Positions 1-13,173 are shown, counted from the first letter of the stretch. The stretch is DNA of 64,000 nt from Symbiodinium sp. CCMP2592 (GCA_905221615.1 CAJNDT010001890.1:1790602-1854601), one strand, 5' to 3'. Notes: generated by a model from the letters alone, not told the origin. Translations and numbers: made by a program.

Positions 1-7
1 GGCCTTA

Positions 8-98
8 ACCCTGGGGCTCCAAGTATACACATAGTACCTACTTGGGGCTCTAAAGTCTATAAATGGGACCTACTTTGGGCTATTTGGAGCCCCAGGGT
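8..98. repeat. Short hairpin element, ggctcc family
   Basis: The arm accctggggctccaa at 8-22 is repeated as its exact reverse complement at 84-98, giving a 15-bp perfect stem around a 61-nt interior. The interior carries its own weaker symmetry (gtaccta/gacctac and ttggggctc). It is a non-autonomous, hairpin-forming insertion type typical of this window; no protein is encoded. Confidence 0.75.
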
Positions 99-2287
99 AA
101 TTACTGTAAGCGTTTCAAGGTTTAGCGTTCAGGCAGGCTGTAAGATTTCATGGTTTAGCAGTTTGGCTGTTTAGGGTTCGCACAGTGTTTCCTAGGGCCG
201 CTACGGTCACTTCGCCTTGATTACGGGAAATACAGGGGCCTCAATAATCGGAATTGTGTTTGGGGATCTGTTGTCGCACAGCTATACTAAGGATCCCGAA
301 GGATTACTCACATTACGAACTGCTCGTACACTACCAAATGTTTGGGGGAGGTTGTTTTCGCAGGTTCCCTCCAGAAAGCTGTGCTCTGAGGTTGTCAGTC
401 CTTTTAAGCATTGCGTGGAGTCCGGAATGTTTCTTCGCCAAGTACTTGCAAAATCCAGTGCCCAGATCGCGATCAGCAACCTCCAGTGCTTGCAGAGACA
501 AAGTCGAATCTTGTCTGAATGGGTTGACAGAATAGCCTTCGGCTGGTGCTACTGGGAACCACAGCCCCTTATCACGAAGGCTGGGGCCCACATCCTCGGA
601 GGAGGCGGGAGCCTGAATGTAATGTGAACATAAACCTCGGCCCCAGCCTTCCTCAAATCAAACTGGCCCCGATTGGAAAACGCTCTGTTGTAACAGCACG
701 ACATTGGGAGCATATATGGCATGTGAATAAGCTATCCCTGTAAAAGCACTGCTTAATTCCAGGTGCACTTGCAAACCCGAAACTTCTCGAAAGGTAAATC
801 CTAACCCATAAACTATCCCTAACCCCTAAACCCTCAAGGTGCTCCCAAGGAACGAGACGTTCAGCTGCTCTATGAGATGCTGTACCACAGTGAGCTCACT
901 TTCGCCTTTGGCTTTGCTCAGGAAACTGAGTTTGAGGGCTTATCGGATTTGTGCAGCTTTTGTAGTGGCTAGACTTGGGGAGGAAACTGTGTCTGAGACG
1001 TATGGGATTGGCATGGATGTTGTGGTGGTACTGGTTTGGGAGCTTAAGGGTTCGAGCGAGCGTTTGAGGGCCTATATGGGATTTATGCAGCTTTTGTGGT
1101 GGCATAGATTTGGGGAGCTTAGGGCTTTCAGCTGTGTAGAAATTGAGGGTCCGGGTTTGGGGTTTAGAAAGCCCAGCAGCCTGGCCGCCTGGCCTAGCCA
1201 TGAGGTTTCCGTTGGGCTCTCTCCTAGAAGGGATTTTCAAAGCACCCCCGCAAGTTTGCTATACACAATTCATACTTGCTCTCGAAAAAGTAGATGTGGA
1301 CGGCGCTCCAGTGGCAGCGACAAGATCGGTCATGCATGCTGTCCGTCTCTCACAAGCTGGGCTCTAATGCAGCAAAAACGGCCCAGTTCCAACCGCGGTG
1401 CGCTGCATGACGATAGAAGCATTGAAAATGGTGGTAAATGGAACCCTAAACCCTTTTTGCATCAGGACTTGTGCAATCGCCTGAATACATGGAAGCTAAA
1501 CCCTAAACCGACCTAACCTCTGCTTTCTGGCCCATCTTGAAAGCTAGTGGAGCCCTTGGCCCATGTGAGCCGCAGCCCTCCCAAGCTAGCATAGCAGGAC
1601 TATTATTAGACCTAAGAGTAACCTAGGAATAAAAGGGTGCCCTTTTCGGTTTAAAGGGGGTTACAAGGGAGCCCAAACCCTAACAAAATAATGAAGAAGG
1701 AATAAGGGCCTACTCTGGGTCCTAGACTAGAATCATGTACTCCTCACCCAGGCCCTAGACTCTAGCCGAAGATGCCGCACAGCCCCGCCGATGCGCCGCC
1801 GCCACGGCCAAAGTCCTCCGGTTTCGGCAGCGCCTGCTAGACGATGACATGCACATGTGTATCTGTATGTATATACATATATGTACATGTATATATATAT
1901 ATACACATGTATATACATATATGCAGATATTTATGTGTGTGTATATATATATATATATATACATGTACAGACATAAACATCGATGTCTGTATCTGCAGGG
2001 GAGCCAAGCCCGCCACCCACCCACCATCCACCCTCTCAGGGTCATTCTACGAACCGCATCACTTTGGGTGCACCAATTTTAAGTGTTACCCGATGCCCAT
2101 GTTTGCACGGTGGCTCACTGCTTGGTTGGGTCGAGGTGACGAGTGACGGGTGCAATGTGGAGACTGGCGGAGCAAAGGACATACGGAGTTTAGGCTTTTT
2201 GGGCTTGGGGCTCAGCTTGGTCTTGGTCTTTGAGACTATCTCTCGGACATGGGTGTTTTGCAAGAATCCCAAACCCTCCAACCTGAG
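99..2287. other. Gene-poor interspersed heptamer region
   Basis: I see no supported gene. Both strands carry short open frames with no recognisable motif and low-quality composition. Degenerate ccctaaa/tttaggg motifs occur at many points (for example 800-840, 1440-1510). A motif agtaacctaggaataaaa near 1617-1635 recurs at 12,130 and, shortened, at 26,356. Confidence 0.6.
1859..1975. repeat. AT/GT dinucleotide-rich microsatellite
   Basis: Alternating purine-pyrimidine tract of tatata, tgtgtg and acatgt units. Open frames on both strands here are low-complexity artefacts (Tyr/Ile/Cys/Met only). Confidence 0.9.
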
Positions 2288-2295
2288 CTTTACCA

Positions 2296-2504
2296 CTTGG
2301 AGGTTCATGGGTAGCTATAAGTGGGGGGTCATATTTCCTCTAATATGGGTGCATATTGGAGTTGCCCTGCTTATAACCCTATTCATAACGAGGTGCATAT
2401 TGGAGTCGCCCTGCTTATAACCCTACTCATAACTACCCCAAAGATCCCTTAGAGGAACTCTAAACCCTTATAACCCCACCTATGACTACCCATGAACCTC
2501 CAAG
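2296..2504. repeat. Hairpin element of the cttggaggttcatgg family, with internal duplication
   Basis: The arm cttggaggttcatgggtag at 2296-2314 has a perfect 19-bp inverted copy at 2486-2504. Inside, a 44-bp unit starting ggtgcatattggagt at 2348 is repeated at 2392 with a few changes, so this copy is about twice the usual size (209 versus about 105 bp). Relatives lie at 3446-3550, 31,991-32,101 and 36,386-36,482. Confidence 0.8.
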
Positions 2505-3445
2505 CCAGCCGGCCCAATCAGAGATGTTTGATTGCTCAAGCTTTGCCAAGATTCGGGCACAAAAGAGCAACCAAACAAAAACCCATAAGGTTGGGATATC
2601 CCATAGCCCCCTTTGCAAGCAAAGCAGTAAGGCAGGGATAGCCCACCTGAAAAAATACGTTTGGGTGCTTGTTTGGTTTCTCCTAAGGTGGTCTTCCGAA
2701 CCCGGACGTTCTTGCTTTTCAGGCTTCGCTCAGCCCAATTGAACCAGCTCGGTTTCTGCTTTCTGCAACCTGAAGGTATGCATCAGAGAAGTTGAGTTCG
2801 ATCTCTGGAGTCTTCCAAGTTCCCACACTAAAATTCAAGCCAAAAAAAGTTGCACAGGCAAGGCAGAACCAAGTAGTCTTCCGTTCAACAAGCGTGAAGG
2901 ACAGGCCCCTAAGCCCTGAGCGCTAACCCCTAACCTACACCCAATGAGCTCTGAACCTAAAGCCCTCCTGCCTCCGCGAGCTCCGGACGCAGCTCGAGAA
3001 GCTCCGGCAGTGTCAGCGGCAGCTGAGATGGGTGGCTGAGTCCACCTGGGAGTTTCAGGGCGAGCCCGTCTGAGTTCACCTCTGAATTGAAACTTGTGGA
3101 TTCGGCGCTCACACTCGGACAATCACCCCAACTTCTGGTTTAGGACTTTAAGCTTTTGGGATTTCAGGGCTTCAGGGTTTTAGGACTTGTGGTTTAAGCC
3201 CTGGTACCGCGCTACTGAAGCAGTGCCGCGCGAGTTTCGGCTATGTCAGGCCCCAGCGAGGGAATCTGTTGCATCGTTTCAGGCTTAAGAATGTCAAGCT
3301 GGGGTTCTGTCAACATTAAACCTAAAACCGAATCCTGGCTGAGGCTGCCTCGACTGAAAGCTCCTACTGCAGCTACTTGACTGGGTCTCTCACATACTTA
3401 GCATGCCGTGCTGCCCTGTTTAGAGGTTAAATGTTTGGGACCCAT
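2505..3445. other. No gene seen
   Basis: No supported coding region. A motif ttcggcgctcacactcgga at about 3100 recurs in variant form near 18,924 and 28,108. Scattered heptamer variants fill the rest. Confidence 0.5.
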
Positions 3446-3550
3446 ACTTGGAGGTTCATAGCCAGTTATAAGTAGGGTTGAATGTCCCCCAATATGAGTT
3501 CTAGGTATAGTTATCCTACTTCCAACCCCACTTATAACTAAACCCCCAAG
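3446..3550. repeat. Hairpin element of the cttggaggttcat family
   Basis: Begins acttggaggttcatagccag and ends cttataactaaacccccaag. The inner arms ttataagtagggttg and its near complement form the stem. Arms are diverged, so this is an older copy than the one at 2296. Confidence 0.65.
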
Positions 3551-3900
3551 TAGGGCTTCAGGCTCGGGGTTTGGGATTGCCTGGAAGTGCTGAGCTGAAG
3601 AAGAGCTGAGCTGCAGATGCGCGCCACAGCTCGCTCGCTCGCCAGCAGCGCCTGAAGATGCTACGAGCCCAGAAGCACAAGCGTCTCACCCCTATACTAC
3701 ACCGTTGTAGATCCCCTGTAGAACGCTTTAGAGAACCCATAAAGGAAAACTATTCTAATTATTAAGGCCCCCCTATACCCATCAAGCTTGACGCTTGAAA
3801 CCCTGGGTTCTGGTTAAGGCATTTAATTTAAGGAGCCACAGTAGGGATCGAGAGTACATCATAATATGTCGGCTTTATTTGGCAACTTAATGAAACCGCG

Positions 3901-3969
3901 AACCCTAAACCCTGAACCCTAAACCCTGAACCCTAAACCCTAAACCTTATAAACCCTAAACCCTGAACC
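3901..3969. repeat. Interstitial CCCTAAA telomere-like tract
   Basis: Nine to ten near-tandem copies of ccctaaa/ccctgaa. The unit matches the plant/dinoflagellate telomere heptamer (established knowledge), but the tract is internal and degenerate. Confidence 0.8.
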
Positions 3970-4090
3970 TAGAACACTTTAGAGGCCCGCTGCGCGCTGC
4001 TCGATTCCTTCAGGGCCGATCTGGTCGGGCACGGCACGGATGTCAACAAAAGCGACTGCCGACCTTTCCCTCTAAACCCTAAGGTAAAAG

Positions 4091-4175
4091 CCAGAAAGTT
4101 GGAATATGATTATCCTAAACCCTTTATGGTAAATTATAGGGTATCCTACCATTAATCCATATTCCAACTTTCTGG
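4091..4175. repeat. Hairpin element of the ccagaaagttgg family
   Basis: The arms ccagaaagttggaatatg (4091-4108) and catattccaactttctgg (4158-4175) are perfect 18-bp complements. Related copies are at 29,345-29,450 and 36,588-36,692. Confidence 0.8.
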
Positions 4176-6168
4176 AGTTCCCTTTAAACCCTAAAACCTA
4201 CACCCTCTGTCCTGCCATAGGGCCCACAGCAAAGAAAGACTGGAACGCTTCTAACTTGCCAAAAAGTGCACAGCAGTCTGATCTTTTCAGTGGCGCAACC
4301 TGGCCTGACGTGACTTGGGGGTGCAGTTTGCGCTACGGGTCTTAAGGTTACAGTCTCTGGATGTATCCGAATAAGCACTACCACATACACTAGCATCGAG
4401 TTTTGGCTTAGACAAAGCCGCCTGCTTGTGAAAGACTGTTTGAGGTACCCAGAAAGGCGTACGAGTTACACCGGCAGATGCATATGCCTTTCCGTGCCTT
4501 GCTTGGGGTAGTTGCTGACTCTCCTTCCCCTAGGCTCTGCATACTCTAGCACAAAACCACGTTGGCCCATGCGATATTAGATTGGACTTTAACCCCATAC
4601 ACCCTGACTTCTTTATGTGCTGATTTATAAGCAACCGTAGATAAATATCGTTACCCTAGTTCAAGACGCCCAATACTCAAGGTCTCTGAAATCCATCACC
4701 CGCGCCTTGGCGAGCGATGTCTCACGGGATGGGAATGCCCGGAGCGCCTGGCACTCTCCGGGACGGCTTCACGGTTTCTGCCGCTGGGGTGGTTTACAGG
4801 CGAACCCTAAACCATGAAATGGAGACGCACTGTAGTAGATTCTGGGTCTCGGGCCTACTCTGGGGTTGAATACTTGCAGCCATGACAACGGAAGACTAAT
4901 ATAGTGGCCTTAATAAATATAAATAAGGAACCCCCAAAGTAGTATAGCCCTGTAGTACATGCAGCCGTAACAACCGAAGACTAATCCTTTGACATTTCAT
5001 CTTCTCCCCTAACCTGGAAGTCCTAGAGATTCACTCATATGATGCCCGAAACTCGAAAACTTCCAGAGCCCTCATCCCAAAACCCAAGCCCAACGCAAGC
5101 GGAAGTCTCCGACTATAAGAGTTCCTGCGGACGAAAACAAAGCGGATTATGTGCTATTATGTCTGTCGTTGTACAGCTCACAAGGAAGTATTCTCATCTA
5201 AACTCTAAACCCTAAGCCCTAAACAAACCTACTAAACCCTAAACCCTAAACCCTAAACCTACTAAACCCTAAACCCTAAACCCTAAACCCTACTAAACCC
5301 TCCGTGTTACCTGAACTTTGCAGACTCGGGCCTGGGCCGGCTCATCCAAGTTGCTACCCGGTGGCAGCAACTCCTTCAGCTGACTTGCCTTTGCAGCATC
5401 GCAGACATTTACGGAGGCTCCTGAGGCCTACTACTTCTTTAGTTTGGCAGACATTTACAGAGGCTCCTGAGACCTACTTAGTTTGAGGCTTGACGGTTTA
5501 GGGTTTTGGATCTCGAGGTTGAAGTCTTTGGGGTGTGGGGGGGGCGCGAGGCTTGAAGCTTTTAGGGCTTAAGTGTCTTGGATCCAGGGAACCAGAATTT
5601 GGTGTTCAGGGGGGGGGGGGGGTTTAGAACACCCTGAACCTTCAACCCTAAACTCTGGAGCTTCGGGTGTCGGTGCTGCTGCTCTCCCGCCGAGGCATGC
5701 TTGACCTCAGAGCCTGGTGCTCTTCAGAACATGATCCCCAAATGCAAGAACTCATGGTCCCTAGACCTATATAGAACGCGACAGCCTAGATTCCCTGTAC
5801 CCTAAACTCCAAAAGAACCCAAACGCTACAAAACGCTAATCCCTAAATCCTAAACTCTGTACACTCTAGACCCCCAGAAGTTATGAGATCTGGCTCAGTT
5901 GGGGTCTCAGCTGAGCTTGCCTAGCCATTGCAATCTTCGGCTTGACCGAAACCCGACATTCTACTGGCTTTGTTTCAGGTTTGGGGCTATACTTACTACC
6001 CCGATGAGCCACAGAAATGAAAGGTCAAACTTTCTGATTCCTACTAAACTATAGGACCGCACATAACTGGGTTGTAGTTTTGCCCCCCCCCCCCCCCCCC
6101 GGCTAAGCTCAAGTATTGGTGAAGAGGCGCCTCCAGGCCAGGGCACCGTGAGGCAGCTTTTGAAGGTT
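4176..6168. other. No gene; heptamer tracts and homopolymers
   Basis: No coding region is supported. The span contains a CCCTAAA tract at about 5204-5300, interrupted by acta spacers, a run of 14 G ending at 5622 and an 18-C run at 6083-6100. Confidence 0.55.
5204..5300. repeat. Interstitial CCCTAAA tract
   Basis: Tandem ccctaaa heptamers in three blocks, each broken by an actaaa or tactaaa variant. The regular spacing of variants suggests local higher-order duplication. Confidence 0.8.
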
Positions 6169-6277
6169 CCCAGAGCGCCCAATACCCCTCGATTAAGGAA
6201 TATAGCCTAAATCACAATATGAAGCCCCTTGTGACTTCAGGTATATTCCTTAATTAAGGAGTATTGGGCTCTCTGGG
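6169..6277. repeat. Hairpin element of the cccagagagcccaata family
   Basis: The 35-nt left arm (6169-6203, starting cccagagcgcccaatac) pairs with 6243-6277 (ending ggagtattgggctctctggg) with only a few mismatches. The interior contains attaaggaatat palindromes. Copies of this family occur at 11,965, 34,119, 38,861 and 43,409. Confidence 0.8.
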
Positions 6278-9200
6278 TTCTGAAAGTGTCGCCGAGATAA
6301 GAGTTAAAAGAATATAGGGGCCTTATGTGACAAATAACAGAATATTGGAGACTGCTGTATTAACTAGAATAGGATCTTTTCGGGATATCATTGTACAAGT
6401 ATATCAGCCGAAATTATGAACTCGTTGCTTTAGACTTACCTGAAGCTTGCCTGTAAGGTAGGAGCATCTGTGTGATAACTACAACTAGATGGGATGTGTC
6501 TATGACCTGGGCTTAGTGTCTGTAGGATGAAGGGCCTAGCCATGTCCGGGGTGCGGTGTTCACAACGGCCTCCAGCTGGTCGCCGCTCTTGTCCTCGCAC
6601 AGGCAGACACCACGCCGACGATGATGTTTAACGTCTGCTGAGGCTTTTGCAGTACGTTTTTAACGAACCTAAACCAACCTGAAGACACGGGGCTTCTCAG
6701 GGTTCTTGCATCGGCTGACTCTTGCACCTGCGGGCAGGCCCCTTTTTGCTTTCCCGGCTGTACACCGGGACCGGTGGCAGCGTGGCATCGCAAAACATTA
6801 CCACGGGCTTCCTAAGTAAGAGCATTAAATGTAAGTGTGCATCTTAGATGCGAAGAAGACTTAGCAACAAGAGCCCAAGCTGTGAACGAAAGCTTACAAG
6901 AGCATTTCAGGGCCAAGACCAGGAAGAGGTTGAGGACGCCGCAAAGGTGATGAATGGGGTCCCTCAAAATATATGTCCTACTTGAGGGCCTATCTTGGGC
7001 TACCCTGTTTTTTGGAATCTCCCATACGACTCTAAAGGACCATTCTGATGGTCCTCTAAGACCCTTGTAAGAATCTCGTAAGATCTCTATAGCGTGTCGC
7101 AAGGATGGTCCTTGCTTGACACGTGTGCGGCCGAAATGGCAAGCAACAGAAGCGGCGTGAAGATGCTTTCCACGGCTGCCTCGAGATGTGCATAGTATAT
7201 AACAGATTAGGGGGTATAGGGTCTCGGACAATTCGCAACTAGCAGGTGGAGCTGCAAACTTCAGCGGCTTGGGGATGTTGTACTAAGTAAGTGGCATTGT
7301 GGCACATGGTCTCTGGAGGACTGCATCCAGCTGCTGCTCTCTTCCATGGTTTCGCGGCGGCTACCCCATGAAGCTCAACGACATCCAACAGGCACGACCG
7401 AACTGGTTTCAGCTCAATGTGCATGTACCAGATTTGGGGCCATGACGGACACCATTTTGCTGGCTGGGCTGTTCCCAACAATTACAGGACTGTACAGACT
7501 CGGTGATGCTCGGAAACCTTCAACAACCCTAAATGCGAGAACCTGAGCTCTCTAGACGCTCCCATGTATAAGCCCTTGCCAGCTCAATCCAAACGTTAAA
7601 CTCCCGAAGCGCTGCAGCTTTGACCTCTCAAAAACCCCAAACCCTGAACACCGTAAAGCCTTTATCAACACACCCTCAACAACCACAACTTCTTAAGCTC
7701 TCCATGAATACCGTGCGGGCCTTAATTCCTCTTAATAGATTTTGGTGCATATTCTGGTATATCCACGAAAAGAAAACCGAAAGAACAGTGTCGGGTTTTT
7801 GCTTTGACCGTTTATACACCCAAAGACCCTGTTCCTTTAAGGCCTTTTTCGGATTCAAACTCGAATCCTTAGTCCAATAATCAGAGGTCTGATCAGGCGT
7901 GTGGCTCGTCAGAACACGGTATTGGGAGTATGGCTGTTGCAATAGAACTGGAAGCTGCAAAACAGCATTGCTAAGAATTCTCTATCCAGCCTTCCAAGAC
8001 TTTTGTGTAGGCGTTCAACCAGATAGCCTGTAAATAGACCCATAAGCCCATAAGCGCTAAACCCAACAAAGGAGTTACAGTGGGATCAGGGGAACCCTTA
8101 TGGATATAGATCCTCTCAATAGGGTCCCTTTTTAAGAGAGCAAGAAGTGGGGTTAAGAAGCGTCCCGTTTAAAGGGTCTCCCTACTTCTGCCTAGGATAA
8201 CCTACAGCGAGCCCGAAACCGGATTAAGGCCAAACAGTGCTGGGATTCCCTATACATTACTCTTAAGGACTGAGGCTATGGGGTTTCCCACGTTTCGGGG
8301 CTTCTACTGTCAACCCTCAGGCGCTAAAAAGCGGTGGACTGGCTTTCCAGCCTCGAGATCGCCTGTACCGCGAATGCCACGGACCTGAGGAGACAGATGA
8401 CACTCTGTCTGCTGGTTTAGGGTTTCTTTTGATCTGTGTACTTTAGGGTTTAGGAAGTAGAGTTTGGTCTCTTGAGTTTTCGGGCTTTCCATGACCAAGG
8501 TTTGTTTTCTTATAAGCTTTACAACTTGTCGGGATTTTGAGCTAAGGGCTTAGGGTTTAAAGGAGCCAGCAAGACACATATCAAGCCTGCAGTGTCGGCA
8601 ACCTGGGCTTCGGTATCCGGATTACTGGGACCACCTCACGGCCTCAACCCTTCAAGGCGTCCTCTGCTCGAAGCCTTCTTGCCCATGCAGTAGCTTCCTG
8701 CCCCAATGCGTAATAGTAAATTCAGCCATCACTTTCGCAACTGGGCGGGCTTCTGGGAAATTCGAAACCCGGTAAGCTTTGGGAGGCTGCAGGCATCATC
8801 ACTACTCCGCTCAAACAACTCTATGGACCTCTATGTACCCCAGAGGTAAGCGCTGGCCGATGAAGCCTGATTGAGACAATGACTCACTCTGAGGTCTACT
8901 GACAGCCACAACTAAAGCGCCCTTAGAATTTAGAACCATACCCAAACTACTTGTTCAAACACGTCCTTGGAGTCTCCGATAACACAAACTGCTCTTACGT
9001 ACGAACACTGAAGAATATGAGGAACCGCTGATTACCTGGCCTCCTTCTGCAGCACATGCTTGATGTACGCCACCTGCTCCTCGGGACAGACGATGCAGTC
9101 ATAGGACGCCCTAACTGTAGCACCAAAAGGCCTACTGCATCAGAAAGACCCGAACCCAAGCACACACGTAAATCTTGTTTTCGTCAAGCACACTTCATCA

Positions 9201-10408
9201 GCAACCTTCGGGTTTGGGAGACTGCTCTGCTGCAGGAACCCAAGTATGTAACTCCCGGGAAAAGAGCCACAATTTCGGGACAGCCCCTGATTCTGCAAGC
9301 ATTGAGCCAGCTGGCAAGAAACTGTCAACACCCCCAGTGCTATGTAGACTTACCTCAATGCAGGGCTCTAGCACCTTTTAGAACATGGAAAGACGTGCAG
9401 CAGTAGCAGCAATCATAATGACGGGAAGTGCAACCTTCCTCATCCAAAGCAACACTGCCAAGCATAATGGATGAAAGACGTCGCAGAGAAATTGAAATCA
9501 AGGGTAGGTCCACTTTAAGATGTCCATTCCGGCTCCTCGCATTCACCGACCAAGCTAAGGCACCGGGAGGGATCTCAAGCTCTTCAGGCTCTTGAAGAAG
9601 GGACCCCAGCGACTGTGGTCCCACGAAGGCAAGCTGCCCAGCTGTCCTGCGAAAGGATTTGGGATGCAGAGTTGAAGGCTTTGCAGCCACAGCTGAACCA
9701 TGATTCGATTGTTGCCCGGCCGAAAACTCACTTCATGTTCACATTCCAACTTCCCGGCGGCAAGATTCTACAGTCCTGCTTTCACACTCTCCTGGATCAC
9801 ACCCTTGCACCGCCTCATGATCCTGCATCTGAACAGAATGGATTTGCTCGTTTGACATATTTCGGGGGCTACCGTGGACATCGCTACCAATTTTTCAGAT
9901 CGAGGATTCAGAACAATGGCTTCGGCAGATTCAAAGTCAAAACCATTGAAGGAGGGCCCTAGCCTAGTTGTATTGGGATGGTATAGGGAAAAAGTAGCCC
10001 AAAACGGCTAAAGGTTATCTTCTCTACTACTGGGTTGGGTCTATCGGGAAGTTACTACAAGTAGCACAGGAGCCTCAATAAGCAAAAAGCAGTCCCTAGA
10101 CTGGTCTTGGATCACTCATGTATACCGGCCCAAACGATACCTGGACCCTAAGGAACCTACCTTCTTAGGGCCCCCCAGTATGATTTCTTGTATAAGTCCC
10201 TAAAACGGTAGGTTTTTTCTGTAAGGTAGTTGCTATAGTCGTTGTTCTTACTTCCCGGAACAGTTAAACACCATGGGAAGCAACCGTTCATCTTTCACTA
10301 CAGCACCAAATCAGCAGCGTCAGGTTACACAGCAGGGGAGTAGTAGCTACTTAATCTTAGGCCCAGAACCATACAATTACATGAGGTATCTCTGAAGAAA
10401 GCGGTATG

Positions 10409-10458
<50 letters not shown>

Positions 10459-10870
10459 CGTATATGTACATATTGTGTTTTGCTGTGTGTGTGGTCGCAT
10501 CTGCCAGCGTGGGGTTTAGCATAGTCTGACCGAGATTCGCTTCTCGTCGATGCAAAGCTTGCTTCAGCACTTGCTTAACCACGAACTCGCGCTGGACATA
10601 GACACCGATGCCTTCGGGGACACTCAGAGTGCTTTAAGGTTTTCGGTTTCTGGGTTTGTTTTATGGGTGCAGGCAGAAGGTTTGCTTGAACGGGCTTGGG
10701 TTGCCACGATATGTGAGAAGCGTTGCCTAGGCCCGTAGGGGCTTCGTACGGCTAGACAAGGGGTCACATGAATAAACTTACGAATCTATCGAACCTCGTG
10801 AAAACCGTGACGGAATCGAAACCCTAAAAAACCTGCTCCCCAAGTTGCATTCCACCCATCACTGACTAAT
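6278..10870. other. Gene-poor region with unrecognised short frames
   Basis: I could not recognise any protein. The longest plus-strand frames at 9056-9406 and 9615-9962 have fairly even composition but start at no convincing context and show no domain. They could be decayed exons. A TA microsatellite sits at 10,407-10,470. Confidence 0.45.
10407..10470. repeat. (TA)n microsatellite
   Basis: Nearly pure TA repeat with single g or c interruptions; forms a self-complementary tract. Confidence 0.9.
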
Positions 10871-10986
10871 ACATGGGCCTTAATAATTTGAATAGGATTT
10901 TGGGACCCATTATACTATAACTATAATTGAACCCCGCCCAAAAAATCGACCCAAAACAGTATTTGTAATTATTAAGGTCCCCGTAT
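10871..10986. repeat. Hairpin element of the gggccttaataatt family
   Basis: Starts acatgggccttaataattt and ends aattattaaggtccccgtat, so terminal arms are complementary. The interior carries the family signature ttttgggacccattatactataa. This is the most abundant family by eye: see 24,681, 25,458, 28,968, 38,012 and 39,377. Confidence 0.75.
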
Positions 10987-11964
10987 AATGGTACCCTTAT
11001 AGAACCCTTCGAGTATCCCTTTAAGGAATCCTTTAAAGGAGCCCTGTTGGTAACTACTAAGGCCCCGGTATTATTTCCCGAAGGATTTTCAGGGAGGGCC
11101 CTCCGAGGATATCGTTAGCAGTTGGACCCACAAGTCGCACCCTATGTTAACTATTTAGGCCCCTGTAATAACATCACACCCCAATCCCTTACGCTTTCAT
11201 CCCAGATCTCCCAACCCTGCGCTACTTGACGGAAGCGATGCGAACCGTAATCCTGTCCTCATAACCCTAAGCCCTTAGAGTTATGTCTCGTATAGCTCCG
11301 CTCTTCTGTCTATGCGGCAACATACCTCGCAAGATCCTATCCTACATCATTTTACTGATTGCGGGACGGAAATTAATTGGGCTTCTAAGGCACCTTTGTA
11401 GCTGGGCAGACCCAAACTCGCGGCAGCGGCAGCTAAGCCTGCGATTTGTTGGAATTTCGCAGTTTCTAATTATTTTGTTTCATGGGGTCTTCCTTTTGGG
11501 TTGGCAGGGTTGCATAATAATTGAGGTGTTCGAGAGGGCGTTTCGGTTTCCTTTCGGATTGTAGGGTTCCGGTGTAGTGCTTGGATGCCTTTGTGGCTCG
11601 GTTGGTTAGGTAGTTTCCGCTATATTACATGTCAAAATACACCCTCAATGACCGTAAATAACCCATCAATCTGACTACCCTACCTACGATGTGAAAATGG
11701 CAGCAGGTTCGGGTTTCAGCCTGAGCAAGAATGAAGTAAGGTTGCTCTGGTTTGGAGCCAGGATTTGTCAAGGGTTCAAGGCCCTTTGGGGCCAAGGAGG
11801 TTGCTGGACAATGCCTTGACACTTGTCCATCTTCTTTGAGGTCTCCAGCGCTCTCACATCGTGCAATATAGCTTACAGTACGCAGCAGCATAGTGTTCCG
11901 TTGAAGTTCTAGCTGGCTCTGTGGCTGCGCGACTTCATCTTCTCCACATCCCCGAAGGTCTATA

Positions 11965-12072
11965 CCCAGAGAGCCCAATACCCCAAGGAATATACCTTAA
12001 ATCATTTGGGGGCTTCATATTATGATCTAATTAAGCTATACTCCTTAATCAAGGGGTATTGGGCTTTCTGGG
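11965..12072. repeat. Hairpin element of the cccagagagcccaata family
   Basis: Begins cccagagagcccaatacccc and ends ggggtattgggctttctggg; arms are complementary with one mismatch in 20. The interior has ttcatattatgat, as in the 6169 copy. Confidence 0.8.
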
Positions 12073-12161
12073 TTGGTTTAGATCCGTTAATTAAGGAATA
12101 TAGCTTATTAAATCATGTTCTAGACCCAAGAGTAACCTAGGAATAAAAAAACAGTGCCCTT

Positions 12162-12269
12162 GCTACTATTTGCTTAAGAACCACCAACAAATAAAAAATA
12201 TATTCCTTATGGGGGTAATATAGGGATTATTATTTTTATTTTTTGGGGGTCTCTTAAGCAAATAGTAGC
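12162..12269. repeat. Hairpin element with gctactatttgcttaaga arms
   Basis: Perfect 18-bp arms at 12,162-12,179 and 12,252-12,269 around an AT-rich loop. It lies 59 bp upstream of the next hairpin. I noticed no second copy in the window. Confidence 0.75.
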
Positions 12270-12327
12270 TTGCTGTACAGTGGAACTTGGGGGTTGAAGT
12301 TTGCAGAACGGTAGTGGCACCTGATGT

Positions 12328-12431
12328 CGGGAGTTTCCGAAAATGAGGGGTACCTCATTTAGGGGTCCTTGTAATAAGGATCCTACCATTTTGGGTGCTA
12401 TATTAGGGTCCACTATTTTCGGAAACTCCCG
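12328..12431. repeat. Hairpin element of the gggagtttccgaaaa family
   Basis: Perfect 16-bp arms cgggagtttccgaaaa (12,328-12,343) and ttttcggaaactcccg (12,416-12,431). The interior follows the family pattern with ggtacc and gaccct blocks plus aaggatcctac. Diverged relatives: 13,528-13,626, 14,803-14,887, 18,582-18,679 and 35,738-35,832. Confidence 0.85.
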
Positions 12432-13173
12432 TATTAGACTAGATTTGATCCTTAAACCACCTGAGAAGCATGCATCACATCATGATATACGTGTAGAAGG
12501 ATTGCAGAGAATAATGTCACTTATCGTTCCGACCCCGAAAAGACAATTCTGTCAACTGGTAGATATTGACAATTATTAGCAGAGCTCTTGTTGTGGACTG
12601 CAGGGTTTTCAGGGCTTGGGTCCCAAGGCTAGAACCTGAGGAATCCAGCATGAAACCATGGTTTCAGGCACCTGCTTCCAGACTCCACTCTTTCTCGAAC
12701 TTCTTGTGGAAGAACTCGCCTTCCTTGTCTTCCATGCATGGAGGGTTGAGGGCCGAGGGTTCATGCTTTCTTCGACCAAGGACAAAAGATAGTGGTAAGA
12801 GCTACCCTAAGGGGGTGCTCGGTTTTGGAAGAGTAGTTACGTAGGTTACTATTTTTGCGAGTATATGATAATTTAGGTACTTGGAGCCTTAGGGTTACAG
12901 GACACCACAGCTCATCCCATGGCAGCAGCTGCAGACACATGACATGACCGAAAATAGCCATCAGAACTCATACATACAAGCCCAAGGTCTCCTTAGTGTT
13001 AGGGTTTAAGGTTTAGGCTTTTTTGCTTGAGGGTGCATAACCATAATAGTTAATAACCCAGAACGTCGGCGGTGAATGGGCTTTTTAATTCCAGGGGTAA
13101 GCTCAAACCTCGAAACCCTAGAAGCCGCGAGCCGCGGCATTAAACCTTAGAGCCCTCGACCGCAAACAACAAA

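Noticed and set aside
839..1516. 225-codon plus frame
   Set aside because: An overlapping minus frame is also long; it includes heptamer-derived residues (LNPKP) and no recognisable motif or splice context.
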